Assembly: GCF_036884655.1 (NCBI RefSeq)
Contig: NC_088344.1
Span: 32,445,001 to 32,509,000 of the forward strand
DNA from: Musa acuminata AAA Group
Taxonomy: Eukaryota; Streptophyta; Magnoliopsida; Zingiberales; Musaceae
Direction: 5' to 3'
Length of the DNA stretch: 64,000 bases
Positions 1-12,599 of this stretch are shown here, piece after piece (position 1 is the first letter of the stretch; every line of letters begins with the position of its first letter). The notes below the pieces were generated by a model. The model was given only the letters and a program-made list of their open reading frames with translations, ran no database searches and had not been told where the DNA came from. The position numbers were made by a program, and so were the translations under genes.

Positions 1-734
1 GCAATAGTGGTATAGACAAGTATCTTGCCAAGATTGAGTTCCACATGATCTTTTATTTATAGAAAGAATGTTAAAGGTACCTGGATGATGCATTATAATA
101 CATATAAACTATTGTTTGGCAGATATGGTATCCAGGAAATTGGAAAAGCAGCAACAGTACCTAATGCATGGAAGACCAAAATCTAGAAAATTCTTGATAG
201 TAGTGTTAGGATACAAGTATCAATTATTAGTAGGCCATGTAAAGCTGGTTTAAGTCAAAAATTTTTGGAACTCGACTGGATAATTTGTTGATGCGTGTTA
301 TCATTATCTATCGTTGAATGTCCCTCTAAATTGTTCACAACTTCTTCTTTTTATGATTGTATCAATTTCCTTGCTTCCTTCTTTCTGATTATCTATCTAG
401 TATCTTACCTTAATTATCTGCATAGTATGCAATGTTTTGCATGTGAAAATTAAGTGTTGTGATTTTGATCTTTTCCTCTTTAATGGATTGGGAAACAGGG
501 ACCATAAACACCATTCATTTAATCAGTATTAATTGTGGAACTTCTCTTCTATTGGCTTGTTATATATACCATGCTCGTTAATATATGTGCTTTTACAAGA
601 AGCCAATAGAACAGAATTCCACAGCTAATACTAGTGGCTGACCAGTCCTGCATTGAGGGAAAAATATTTTGTGTCCAGTTCCATTGTCTGACATTATTGT
701 TAGTGTCTATCTACTTGTGTTTCCTCGTGCAAAG
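1..734. other. No recognisable gene
   Basis: AT-rich sequence with many in-frame stops on both strands. I see no domain, RNA gene or convincing repeat. It precedes the eIF5-like pseudogene and may include its old 5' flank. Confidence 0.5.
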
Positions 735-1580
735 ATGGCATTGCAGAACATTGGTGCTTCAAACATCGATGATGCCTTCTATCAGTTTAATGTGCCCAAG
801 ATGATAACTAAAGTAGAAGGTTGTGGGAATGACATCAAGACAAACATTTTGAACATGGTGGACATTGCAAATGCCTTGCACCGACTAGCTTCTGACACTA
901 CCAAGTATGTTGGCTGTGAGCTTCGTGCTCAATCCAAGTTCGATGAAAAGACTGGTGCTTAGCTTGTTAACGGAGCTCATGACACTGCCAAATTAGCTGG
1001 ATTACTAGAGAACTTTATCAAAGAGTATGTACTGTGTTATGGATCTGGTAATCCTGTGACTGCACATGCTTTTTGATAATGTGCACATTCCACTGGTAAT
1101 GTGCCTGAGAAGGAAGAGAAGAAAGCAAAATCAAGAGTGGAAAGTGGGAGCTGCAAAAGCAGGAACTGAAGCAAAGGAGACACCTAGCACTATTGAGCAG
1201 ATGATTGTAGAGATCAAAGGTACACTGAAGAAGGGATCCAAACCTAGTGAGCTTGGCTCCTTTCTGGGCTCTGACTGAGTCTTATCAAGAGAAAACGAAT
1301 GCACTTTTTCAGGCCCTGTTTTTGGGTGTGGGTAAAATAGGTTGCAAAATGGGTTGTCAAGAAGAAGAAAGAACTACCTTCTGGCTATAGTGCATGATAA
1401 GGAATCACAGATGCGTCTTCTGTGTGCTATTGGAACATTCTGTGGGAATTTAGTAGGGATGCACTGAGGAAGTTGCTTTGGTAGCTAAATCTCTTTATGA
1501 TGAAGATGGTTTGGAAGAAGATTACATAGTGCAGTGGTACAAAGATGGTCGAATGCTGAGTCAGAGGTAGAAGAGGAGTA
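735..1580 (+). pseudogene. eIF5 (translation initiation factor 5) pseudogene
   Basis: The reading frame from ATG 735 opens with MALQNIGASNIDDAFYQF and continues through a stretch matching the N-terminal GTPase-activating domain of plant eIF5, the factor that triggers GTP hydrolysis by eIF2 in start-codon selection. An in-frame TAG at 961-963 breaks it. The same frame then continues with LVNGAHDTAKLAGLLENF, after which the zinc-finger part and the middle of the protein are missing or rearranged. A C-terminal W2-domain remnant is readable near 1470-1560 (EVALVAKSLYDEDGLEEDY, then IVQWYKDG), also with stops and frameshifts. Plant eIF5 is normally well over 400 residues, so this copy cannot make a working factor. 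I cannot say whether it is retroposed, because many plant eIF5 genes lack coding introns anyway. Confidence 0.85.
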
Positions 1581-1619
1581 ATAATAGTTTCTATCACGTA
1601 TATTAGTACTTTAATCATC

Positions 1620-4071
1620 TCATTTCCTGCCAGAACTAGTATCGATCTGTGTGATGCCTATTTCATCCCTTTGCGAGTTTTAAACTTGGTCATGTACCAG
1701 TACTATTGTGTTTGACTTGGTTCTTATCGAAATAAAGAAGTTATATTGTGGTTGGTACATAGTGTGTATCGTCTGTTTGTTTCGGAATCATGTATTGTTA
1801 TTGGCTGCAAGAATCTTGCGCCAAGCTTGCTATTAAGTTTTCATGTTCACCAGAGAATCCATACCATTTGGGTGAGATGGGATCGTTGTATATGATGTAT
1901 TGGTATCTCTAAATTTATCGTGCCACGTTCCTATTAAGCGTAGCTTATTTTTTAGGTTTGCTTGTAGGCTGCTACTTTTATTAAGATTGCCTATTGTGTT
2001 CAAACAGTGGTGAGTAGCTTGTTATTCTTTTGACATGCATGATTTGTTTTAAAGGATTGGTGTTGGAAATTACTCAAGACCGAAGCAAACTGGTATTTGA
2101 TATATGCATTCTTTCTTATTTTTTTGACATGATATTTGATATTAGTAGTAGATTATTACATACAACTGTTTCAACCAGACACTCATTTATTACACACTCA
2201 AGTGTGTGTGAGTTCGAAGTACTGCAGTTCATTGGCTCTATGTTGATTTGATGGAATACAAAGGATGCGAGTTTTGTACCAAATATATTGCATCCGTCGT
2301 GATGAAGGAAAAGTATGACAACAGTTGATTGGCTCTATGTTAACTCGATTGGATTACATATCAAGAGAGGATGGTGCACTTCAGTCTCAAGAAATCTTGT
2401 ACGCATGCATATAAGCATTTACAATAAAATAAGGCTTTAGTGGCATCCATTTGTTCATTTATCCTTCTGCCAAGCTGCTTCCTTTCTTTGGTCAGCCTAA
2501 AGCTATTTGGTTGTGCACTACTTATACATGCATGTCTGAAGTATTATTGTAAGCTTTACCTATTCTGTTAAATTGCATGTAACAAAATGATGCATGATGA
2601 GACACATCAGTCTTAGCTAGATGGCATGAACTGACTGATACTTTGATGACCCACCTTATTTGGGACCTCAAGATACCCTCTTTTTAGAGGCATACATGCT
2701 TGCTAAAGTTATTTGAAGGCTAGCTTAGAAAAGGTTGCCAATGGACTTAACCAGCTTGCTTGTGTTCCAAGGACCAAACCTGAAAGTTTGAGCTTTGTTG
2801 TTTGATGGAGAAACTAGCATTTTCATGTACTGTTAAACCTGAATTCTCTGTTTCTAAGCCTCATCCAGGAACAGACATAAAGAACAATTTGATGTGTTAG
2901 TTTTCTGAAAAGACAGAGATGCTTCACCAGAAGTGAACGCTATCTTAAGCCTGAAATATCAGAAAGTTTGGAACCATGAATGCAGCTATAATGTAACATT
3001 TTCTGGAGAAGATAGGAACCTCATGGGCTTAGTATTATGCAAAATCATGAGGAATGTTTGTACCCCAAAATACTTTGAATGAGCCAAGACTAAGACATTG
3101 ATGGAAACACACAAGAGGCCACTAAAACTTGAGTAGCAACAGTCTTGGAAATGATGGTGGTGGCAGTGTAAAGAGAGCAGTCAGTCATTTTCTGTGGTGG
3201 ATTTGTGCAGGTCACTCTCTCTGAACATTCAGTGCACTAGAAATAATTCAGTATCTAACTTCAGTTGAAGGTTCTCCAAACAGTGTAAAGAAAGTTTGAA
3301 ATCCACGAGTTCTGTGAGGAGAGGGCTATGCTTTTTGGAAGATCAGCAGCTCCAGGTAGAATTTACCAGATGTCTCAAGTTCTGAGAGAGCCAAGTCCTG
3401 AAATGTCAAACATTGACTATGACAACATTTGAATCCAAGTGAATCTTGCTGTGGTTTTTGGTGCTTCTGATGCATAGTTTGCCTTGAACTGAACTAATTT
3501 CTTATCCCTATGATGTCTTTAAACAGGCACATGAAAACAGGATTTCATGGACATGGAATGGGAGAGTCGTATACAATTCAAGGCATGTCAGCCATGAAAG
3601 TAAAACCTTGTCCGGATTGCTAGAGACAAGTCTTTCAATCTTCTAGCGCAAAGACATCTGAAACATTAGGGTTTTCTTGAAAGCTCACCACCAATAATTG
3701 CCACCACCTGCAAGAGATTCCTGTTGCATGGCAAATATGATATGTGCAGCCACTGTGGCCTACAACCCTTTTTCTGTTCTCTTCCACCGAATCGAATGTT
3801 TCTAGCAGTAACATCGACTGCTATCCAATAAGCAGTTGGGTGTTGCTGTTTTGCCTCTTCGACTCGGTGGTCTTCTTCTTAGTAGCCATGGTTAATGTTC
3901 TTGAAATGATTTCTGATATCATAACAGGACAACTCCTCCATACGTATCACTAAAATTCGTGATGCAAGAGCATTAATTATTTGCATGGTAAACTTGTGCA
4001 TGCAGCCTACCAGCTTAATCACGCTGAGAGAGATGAGAGAGTTCAAAAGGGAAGAACACAAAAAGGAGGAT
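1620..4071. other. Intergenic, nothing recognised
   Basis: Mixed-composition DNA with short unrelated open frames. No conserved domain, structured RNA or repeat could be identified. The right end is the 3' flank of the minus-strand bZIP gene. Confidence 0.5.
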
Positions 4072-4695
4072 TCAACTGTAATCCGAGCCGAGTTCTTCTG
4101 GATTTTGTGGAGCACAACTATGTTCAGGTGGCAGCTTCTCCAGCTTCTTCTGGAGCTCTGTTTCTTCGTCTCTGAGCTGGGCATTCTCGCGGAGTACCTT
4201 CTCGCGCTCTCTCATGGCACGGTTGAGATCATCGAGGAGCCGGCCGTTTGCAGACCGGAGATGGGCAACCTGCGACCGCAGCTCGCTGAGTTGCTTCAGC
4301 TTGCGCATGCGCGATCGCCGCGCGGACTCTCTGTTGGATATCATCCTCCTCTTCCTCCGCTCCTCGGCCCAGCACAGTCGCTGCTCTTCCGCCTCGACCA
4401 CGCTGTGGTTTGGAAGGCCGACTTCATGCATCAACGGCGAGCTCTGAGCTTGGTTCGGGGAGCAACATCCAAAGAGATCGCTCAGGTGGAAGGAGGAGGG
4501 GATGCCGTTGTTTGGAAGGCCGACTTCATGCATCAACGGCGAGCTCTGAGCTTGGTTCGGGGAGCAACATCCAAAGAGATCGCTCAGGTGGAAGGAGGAG
4601 GGGATGCTGTTCTCAGCCATGTGGTACTGAGACTGGCAAGAAGGCATACACGAAGGTGAAAGGTATCTAATGCTGGCAATCTCACCTGGATACAT
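4072..4695 (-). CDS. Group S-like bZIP transcription factor with internal duplication
   Basis: Intronless gene for a 207-residue nuclear DNA-binding protein. The start is the ATG at 4695; the frame is open further upstream but only from a TTG, and MYPGEIASIRYLSP is a plausible family N-terminus. The basic region is NRESARRSRMRK at residues 121-132, with the invariant N-x7-R spacing (N121, R129). A leucine/hydrophobic heptad zipper follows to about residue 185. This matches plant group S (bZIP42/43/53-type) factors, which bind ACGT or ACTCAT elements as dimers. Residues 31-61 are repeated at 65-95 (IPSSFHLSDLFGCCSPNQAQ is the first part) because of a perfectly in-frame 102-bp tandem duplication. 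There is no S1-type sucrose-control upstream frame in the short leader between the TATA box and the start. The DNA-binding assignment is firm; the exact subgroup is inferred. Confidence 0.9.
   Translation of the reverse strand: MYPGEIASIRYLSPSCMPSCQSQYHMAENSIPSSFHLSDLFGCCSPNQAQSSPLMHEVGLPNNGIPSSFHLSDLFGCCSPNQAQSSPLMHEVGLPNHSVVEAEEQRLCWAEERRKRRMISNRESARRSRMRKLKQLSELRSQVAHLRSANGRLLDDLNRAMREREKVLRENAQLRDEETELQKKLEKLPPEHSCAPQNPEELGSDYS
4409..4612. repeat. 102-bp in-frame tandem duplication inside the bZIP gene
   Basis: Copies 4409-4510 and 4511-4612 are almost identical, differing only at the last few bases (gccgttg against gctgttc). The period is exactly 34 codons, so the frame is preserved and the protein gains a second copy of a hydrophobic, cysteine-containing segment. 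The near identity suggests a recent event, or an assembly artefact. Confidence 0.95.
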
Positions 4696-4794
4696 GGTCA
4701 CAAATTTTCCAGAGAATAGAAGATCCAAGAAAGATCTCGGTCACAGTGGGATGTTCTACTGAAGGGGAAGGAAGCATGGAAGGTATTGATGTGA

Positions 4795-4802
4795 ATTTAT
4801 AG
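4795..4802 (-). promoter_or_regulatory. TATA box of the bZIP gene
   Basis: Read on the minus strand the sequence is CTATAAAT, about 100 bases upstream of the ATG at 4695. It predicts transcription from about 4768 and a leader of roughly 70 bases. Confidence 0.6.
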
Positions 4803-4874
4803 AGTTGCAAGACTCGGCAGTACCACTTTGTCCGGTTCAAGCAGCATCTCATCCTGCTGGATGGATGCCGAGCA

Positions 4875-4900
4875 ATGCATGCATGCATGCATCCATCCAT
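4875..4900. promoter_or_regulatory. Overlapping RY (CATGCA) motifs upstream of the bZIP TATA box
   Basis: A short run of GCAT repeats contains three overlapping CATGCA hexamers (4878, 4882, 4886) followed by ATCC repeats. RY elements are known binding sites of B3-domain seed regulators. Here they may be functional or simply a microsatellite 75 bp upstream of the TATA box. Confidence 0.35.
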
Positions 4901-7640
4901 TACAATTCCTCCATCGCTATCAGACGATGGCGTGCAGATGACGGAACCCTCGACACCAAAAACCTTGTTGCCCCCATTAAAGTAGAAGCTGGTTCATTAG
5001 CAGTGACAAGCATTTGCTTTGAAATGAAAGAGGGCCAGGATGTTGGTGCCACTATAATGCGGGCATAGCTTTGGATGCATCTTCAAGAAAAGGAGAAGAG
5101 AAAGGGCACGACTGTGGATGATGGATGACAGAATCATGGGCTAAAACATAAAGACAAACTTGGCTTTCATGCAGTGTCACTGTTGATCAAGGGGAATGTT
5201 TTGGAGCGAGAGAAGGAAGAGGATGTAATTGGTGAGAGGTATGTTAGATTAGATTATTGTTTAGCATGGCTTGATTCAGCTTGTGTCACGCAATTGAAGT
5301 CACTTTCTGTAAAGTGAAGATATAGCATATCAATTGCCATGGGATCCACTGAAATGGACCACTTTGGATGGCGATTGGATGGATAATTGAGGAGCTGTGG
5401 AATCAAATTGATTAGAGCTCATTCCAGTCCCAGCTAAAAAGAAAAAAGTATTTGATCATATTATATATCTATTCAGTTTATTCTTCATTCCAGGATCATT
5501 TTTAATCTCTCAACCATGACATTCTAGATGGTTTGGACCTGCACACTGCTGACATCATCTGAAATGCTTTTATCTTTTCCTTCTAGATTTGGTACATGTT
5601 TATTAGTTTTATAAAATGTAGACTCCACTTCACCACATTGATATCAACATTCATATCTAGTGCATTCTTATTAAATTTAGTTTGTTGACTTAGGTTTGCT
5701 CACAAGTCATTGTAGCCACTCTGAATCTGATGCACAATCTTTATGCTTTGGTGGTTGTTCTTGATATTTATGGTGATGGATAAGAGTGAATCCTTTTGGA
5801 TTATAATATTTGACCCTGTTGCATACATCTTATGTTTTCTCTCTTGTCATATCTTGATGTTTGATGTAGTTGCTCCTACTGGTGCCAAAAAAAAAAGGGG
5901 TGCTTTGTGTGTTCTTTTCCTTTGGCTCAATTATACATTAAGAGGTCACTCCAGTGGGCTTAATAATTGCTACAAAAAAAAATGGTATTTAATTACCTTA
6001 TGAATTTGCCGAAAAGATAATTTTCCAATTAGGAAAGAACAAGAAAAAGGAGCTTTAAATTGTATCCCTGTTCACTTTATTGTTATCGAGTGTAATGGAT
6101 CTCAGTTGACAATGGCAGACCTCTTTTGGCATCTAGCACTTTCTTTTCTGAATAAGTAGATTATTGCTCGCATGAAAATGATGTGTGGTTTGAGTAGTGT
6201 GATAATATATTTGTTTGATTTCCACTTTGCTGGTTTTACATGAGATTACCAGTTCATAATACCTGGTGGAGATTTTTATTTGAGACCCTACATGTTTAAG
6301 ACATGGCAAATTATATCTGAATTATGAGCTTTCAAGGCTGGTTAATGCTGTGTAAAGTCGACGATCGATGAACCGAAGTTTTCAGGTAACTAATTACTTG
6401 TCTTTTTGGTTGATCACTTTGATGCAAATGTCAAGAGACCTATTCTCAGCTGGAAAGGTCTTCTGACACTCGAGTACTATGCAGATTTCTTCTAATTGCC
6501 TTCCTAATCATCTCCAGCAAAGGACAGTAGTTTTCAGAAAGAAAAGTAGCAGCATTGTTCTTGGCTTTGCTATGATTTACCACTCACAGCAAAAAGCTAA
6601 TGTCATTTTGCTTCCATTCTTGAAATGTGATGTACAAATGTTGCACTTGCAGTTTTCCATCACAACCTTTTCCAATAAACAAATCTACTTCGCCAGCATT
6701 TAGTAGTTCTTAGCCTTCTTTCTTTCCTGTTTGGCTTCAGTATCAGGCTGCTTGCTCACTCTGATGTTATAACCATAAGATTGATCCAAATATGCCTACA
6801 AAGATATGTGTACAGGATGTTCTTTTCGGCTATATCTTTGTTTGTCTGGATGACAGGAATGTTAGTAAACCAAAGTGTTCATCCCAACACAGGAAACAGT
6901 AGGGAGGAGGTTTTGTCTTGTTCTTGGACACCAGCATCTTGAAGACTCTTTTTGACTCCATTTCCTGTCTTCCCAAAGGCACTGACACACCTCACTATCC
7001 TCTTCTCTTGTTCTTGAAAGACCAGATGGAACCTACAAGGATGTCCAGGGCAGTAGCTCAACATCCATCATTAGCATTCTGAAGGAGAATGATATAAGCT
7101 GTGCTTGTTTCCATCTTGCCATCAGAATTCGAGTCTCAGGTAAACAGCTACAGATATCATTGGCTCATTGGCTTTTCTATTAACAACTAATACTTGTCAT
7201 CACCTGTTTTCATACCAAAAAATTATCTTTTGCTGTGCTAATTAACTTGCTGTTTTGACAGGCTGATGAGCAGAAAAAGTAATCTGATATCAATAGTCGA
7301 GGTTGAATGAGTTTCAAATTAAACTCTAACAAATCTGACCTCCGAACGAGCTTATATCGATCAGATTTCAAGTAAACTGAGACATTTCTGCAATCCATGA
7401 ACATTTGAAACAGTTGCAGGTAGGAATTCTTGCACCAGTTGACATAACTTGGAACTAATTCCTGGCTCAAACATGCTTGTTCTTCGGTTGCACTCAGGTC
7501 TTGAAATGGTGAGGATGCTTCATCAAACTTGGATCAAACCTGCTTATTGATGCTTCATCAACTATGTGTTCAAAGGACACATGAAAGGATGCTGAAAAGG
7601 GTGGGAAGAAAGTTGATGCATTATTTCTTCAGCAAAGATG

Positions 7641-7662
7641 CAGCAGCAGCAGCAGCAGCAGG
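7641..7662. repeat. (CAG)7 microsatellite
   Basis: Seven uninterrupted CAG units. They are not inside a recognisable coding frame. Confidence 0.9.
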
Positions 7663-8044
7663 AACGATGATTGGGTCTTCCACCAATCTGTCATGGAATT
7701 TTTGAGTACGGAGTAGACCAGGAGTTGACATCTGCTACCCCATCTCTGCACTCTCTTCTGTCTGTGTTGAATAGGCTCAAGCACCATATGGTAGAATTAG
7801 GCCTAAAAGACCAAATCCTTTGTGCAAACAGTTTGAAATCAAGTAGCCTTCTTCTTCTTTTTTGTCTCAGCCAATATATCGATTTCCAGTAAAGCAAAAC
7901 TTTGGTATACTTTGTGATGCAATTCCTTTTTCTTTTTGAGAAGAATGTGGGGAAACACACTCCAACTTTATGCTGATAAATACTTGATCACTTGCTTTAT
8001 TCTCATCCCCCTAATAGGCTGCAATTTCCAAGTCCTGCAAGCTT

Positions 8045-8050
<6 letters not shown>

Positions 8051-8077
<27 letters not shown>
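8051..8077. repeat. (TC)n microsatellite
   Basis: About 13 uninterrupted TC dinucleotides. Confidence 0.9.
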
Positions 8078-9816
8078 ACAGCCACTGTAGATGTTGAACC
8101 TTTTGGTGTTGGGGGTTTATGATCGGATCAAAACAATTTGCTCTCTGCACTGATCCTAATTGTGGGTTGAGACTTGTAAACTTGAATGAATTGCTTCTGC
8201 TGCTGTATACAGTGCTTGGAATTTATGAAGATGATCAACAGAACAGCTTTGACTGCTCTAAATGAATGAGCAAAAGCTTCAATCTCAGGCATTATTCTAT
8301 TGGCCAAGGAAAGAGAAGGCCCTCCTCACTCCATCTACACCAAATGCATCGATACAGCGACTTGCCTTGTCCTTTAGTACCATTGCACTCTGCATAGACC
8401 TTTATGATGCACTATCAATTCGATCCAGCTTTCTCTCACTGTACAGATACATGTTTTTGCTTTTCTTCGTTGATCGTTCTGTGACATAAATTGCATCACG
8501 AGAATGACATTGTTGTGCCCACACATTCCCACTACCAAACAACACTTTTATGTTGATGTGCTGTGTGTTTGGTCCAATAGGATTGGCTCACTAAGGATAA
8601 GCTCACTTGCCTACCCCCAATAATGAAGTCCTGTTGTTCCACACCCACCATTCCACCACTTCCATGGATCTCTTTGATCGATCTTCGATCTTCGATCTTC
8701 TCTTGGCTTCTGGTAGTGGAAGAAGAGGAGGTGTTAGTCCAATGCAAAGCTTGCTCGGTGGGTGGAAGAACGCATGCAGAAACAACAAAAAAGAGGTGTT
8801 GTTTGATGCACTGAGATTGTGGATGACAAAGCTTCATTAGCCTTCTTAAACAAATGACAAGCCATCGTCGTCGTCACTGTCACCGGTCGTGGTGTCACGT
8901 TGGTGATGATGTATGCAGCTTCGAGTCCGAGACGCCTCTTCTTCTTCTTCTTCTTCTACTTACTCTTCTTCCCAGAGGCACGATGAGGAGCTGTCACCAA
9001 AGTAAAGCTCGGCATGGCCATAAAGATGATGAGGTTGATGGGGGGAGGAAAAAGGGCTTCTTGAAGCCACAGAAAGAGATTCCAAGAACATGTTGAGAGT
9101 TGGATTTGCAGATGGATCTGCCTAACACACCTCCATGTCCATGTGTTGGCTGTACAACTACAAGTGGCAAAAGGAGTTTGCAGGATTTTTTAGCTTGGAA
9201 ACCATCACTTGCTACCTCCAAGCAAAAGGTGAGTAGGGAGTGTGAGGGAGTTGCTTCCTTCTCATGCTTTCCTTCTCTTTTCCCAGATTAATACAGGAGG
9301 GATTCCTCCATCCATCACATCACATCACACAAGTCAAATCCTTGGACACAAACAACCTCTACAAACAGTTCAAGTGACTTGTCATGGTTTGTGTTCATCC
9401 AAAAAAGTTAGTGCAAGAATCGATCAGGAGGACCTTCCTTTACACACTGCACCAAAAACAAGAACAATGTGCTGAGTTCCCTCTCTTCTTGATCTGCAGG
9501 TAGCTATTACACACAACAGTTCAGTTCAGGAGGAGCTGTAATTAATGGACAAGGCTAAGCATTCTTTTCGGAGTAACAAGCAAGTTGAACTTTCCATCTT
9601 CATAGCATTCTTAGAGATCCAACCCAAGCTCGGCCCAAATGATCTCTCCGGCTTACGAAGAAAGTCGTATCAGCTCGGCCCGAGCCTATTAAGAAGGATC
9701 GTAATCCAAAAAAATATTAGTTTGATGATGATGTATCAAATATACTTAACATGATTCAAAACCTTACGTCGTAAGCTTTTAAACTAAGAGTTTTAAGTTT
9801 TTTTCTAGAAAAAAAT

Positions 9817-9821
<5 letters not shown>

Positions 9822-9847
<26 letters not shown>

Positions 9848-9848
9848 T
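9822..9848. repeat. (AT)n microsatellite
   Basis: About 13 uninterrupted AT units at the edge of the AT-rich part of the interval; a short TCA repeat follows at 9905-9924. Confidence 0.9.
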
Positions 9849-10269
9849 TCAAATCGAAACATTGTCTTTATAATAATCGGAGGTAAAAAATCGATGGCAA
9901 AATATCATCATCATCATCATCATCCTATTTAGACTCCCAAAAAATTTCAACCTATTGGCGGTCATGTTTTCCTCTGCGAAAACATAATTAACATAAAAAT
10001 TATTAGAAGAGGAGTAAATTGATTATAATAAATTTTTTTCAAGAAAATATATATAGTTCCGATTAAGAATATCCATCAAATGAGTGAAATAATAGCTTGA
10101 ATTCCTCTCTTGAAGAGTCCCTCCCTAATTGCAACAATTTTACAGTGATAACACTTCTAATTCTCCTTACCTTGTTGATCATAAGAAGCTTCAGCTTTCA
10201 GTATGGAGTTTGTGCCAACCCCATTTAAATGAGTCTTTCTCATCTAACAAAATTCTCCCTAATTTGAGA

Positions 10270-10531
10270 CATAAATAAATACCTTAAATGTTACTATGTG
10301 ATGGGAGACACTTCATCTACTCCTCCTTCTTCGTCTTATTTTTCAAATTCATCATCATCATCTTCTTCTTCTTCTTCTTTTCTTTTCTTATCTTATACTT
10401 GTCATAAATAAATACCTTAAATGTTACTATGTGATGGGAGACACTTCATCTACTCCTCCTTCTTCGTCTTATTCTTCGAATTCATCATCATCATGTTCTT
10501 CTTCTTCTTTTTCTTTTCTTATACTTGTCTT
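10270..10531. repeat. Two-copy 133-bp tandem duplication
   Basis: The block starting CATAAATAAATACCTTAAAT at 10270 begins again at 10403. The copies share the CTACTCCTCCTTCTTCG segment and the TCATCATCAT/TTC-rich tail, with a few substitutions and small length changes in the TTC run. Confidence 0.9.
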
Positions 10532-11620
10532 CTTCGTCATAACATGAGATATGGGCCAGAAATCGGATGATACATCAAGACAACACAATAGAGGCATCAA
10601 CATCACACACGCATAGGTGGCTAACCATACAAGTTTAGCAAACGTACATCTCCTTTCTTTTATTAGTAGAAGTTTGTGGCTTCATCAAACCTCTCCTTTC
10701 CTCTACAAAATCATTTGATGTCTCTATTAAAACATTCAATTCATAAAGTAATGAGTTTCATGTTTAAATCCACATATCGAAGTTACGTACGTTATTTAAT
10801 ATAATAAAAATATATTTTATTCTTTTAAAAGTTAAGAAACTAAGATTTTTTTTAATCCGATCAATCGGATTCACGTTGTGTGATGCATGGACCTATAGAA
10901 CATGTTCGAAATTAGTCGACGTTCGTCGAAAAATCCTTCGATAGAGATGTTGCATGTTTAATACCAATAATTTTTTTTAATACTTAAGTTAAATAGTGTG
11001 ATCTTTGAGCGCACACACGAGGATCTTTTAAAGCAAGATGACTGTTAAGTTGGTCGAGAGAGAATAATTATGTGGGTTATCTAACCATAAATATGTTACG
11101 TGGTATGATCATATGCTAACTCGAAAGAACTATAAGTCATAATTGTACATTATTTTTATCCAATTAATTATTTCATTGAACCAAAACTATAATATTCATA
11201 TCATCCTCCTTTGCTAAAAGTTTTTTTTATAATTATATTTTTTTTATAAAAAATGAAGTCGATTATTCAATAAATTGATTCATAATTAAACCAAAGATCA
11301 TAATATAATGTGAATTAGTAAACAAAAGAATGAAATCCTTAAGGAAATAATGGGCATCAATAAATTTATAATATTTATAACTCATTATTTTATCTATCGA
11401 AGGAACTAATAGAATAAAAAAAATAATAACTCGAGTTGAGAGCACGAGGAAATGCTTTGAATAATAGAAGGAGACAATAAAGAATCCCACTTTGTCCCAC
11501 AAGCAATCATCAATCTTGCATGAGAAACACAAATTAGCATCCAATCAATAATGGAGAGCTCAAAGAAATGAATCACTCCCTCGTGGGCAAACTCGAGTCA
11601 CATATTTGGGCCTCAATTAT

Positions 11621-11624
<4 letters not shown>

Positions 11625-11664
<40 letters not shown>
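11625..11664. repeat. (CT)n microsatellite
   Basis: About 20 CT units, with one A interruption just beyond the right end. Confidence 0.9.
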
Positions 11665-11670
<6 letters not shown>

Positions 11671-12274
11671 TTTTTATTTATCTTGACTTATCTAATTGTC
11701 TTGTTTTTAGTGGGACATAAATTTTGATACCATTTGTATCCTCAGTCATAGATATATTACAATATTTGGCTGGATAGAATTAAGTATTAATTAAGTAATA
11801 AATTGTCTCTTCATATTAGTTTATGAGTAAATTTCGAGAAAATCTCCCTATTTTTTAAATTTTTATCTAATATTTGAAATATTATTATTTTTTATCCTTT
11901 TTCTAAAGATCAATCCATTGAGTCTGATTATAATATTTGATAATATTTTTTACTATTATTTTTTTCTTATAATTGAAAATATATAAAAATACTATGATTT
12001 ATTTATTTATTAAAAAATTCTAAAAATAAATTTTAAAGATCTATTTTTTTAAAAAAAATCGTCCATAATTTATTATAATATTATAAATCGATTAAAATCA
12101 TATTGATGGGACGGAAACATATCATTGACGTGATTCTTATGATGGGAAGAAGATGACAAAGTGATGAGATCACCGAAAAAAAAGAAAATAAAAGAAAAAG
12201 AAAAATGAAAATTCATGAGAATAAATAATAGAACATACGCGTCTCGTTTCTGCGTCGGCCCCACCGGTGGGACC

Positions 12275-12280
12275 CACGTG
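12275..12280. promoter_or_regulatory. G-box CACGTG upstream of AVT6
   Basis: A perfect CACGTG palindrome about 1 kb upstream of the transporter ATG, just right of a second 12-bp palindrome (CCCACCGGTGGG, 12260-12271). G-boxes bind bZIP and bHLH factors. Use of this copy is inferred from position only. Confidence 0.35.
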
Positions 12281-12599
12281 ACCGTCCTTTCTGACACCAA
12301 TCGAGATGGTCGGCGGGCGAGTGGATGGGACGGATCCTTTTCCCGGTGGGATTAGCATTGGACGGCTGTCCTCCCACGGCCCGCCGAAATCACAACTTTG
12401 TCCTTCGGTGAAGGCGAGCAAAACCAAATCGTTTCGATTTGTATGAAGGGTAGTAATGTCAAATCGCACATTTAAGGAACACCTGTCTGAATCACGACGT
12501 GAAGTGACAACTTTATCCGTCCATAAATAAGTCCTTTCTATGTCTAAGAAGGGTTATACTGTCAATTCGTAATTAAATAGAAGAATAGCGAGCAACGGT

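Larger units (their letters stand above)
4901..12599. other. Long gene-poor interval
   Basis: No gene is convincing across this interval. Open frames are short, unconserved in appearance and without domains. It holds several microsatellites and one 133-bp tandem duplication (listed separately). From about 9,750 to 12,200 it is strongly AT-rich. Confidence 0.5.

Noticed and set aside
4682..4900. 72-codon minus-strand frame upstream of the bZIP gene as a regulatory uORF
   Set aside because: Most of it lies upstream of the TATA box and so is not in the transcript, and it lacks the conserved sucrose-control peptide ending of S1 bZIP leaders.
7750..7762. 13-base match to the complement of the miR156 core (ACTCTCTTCTGTC)
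   Set aside because: The flanking bases do not continue the match, there is no partner arm for a hairpin nearby, and no SPL-type coding sequence surrounds it.
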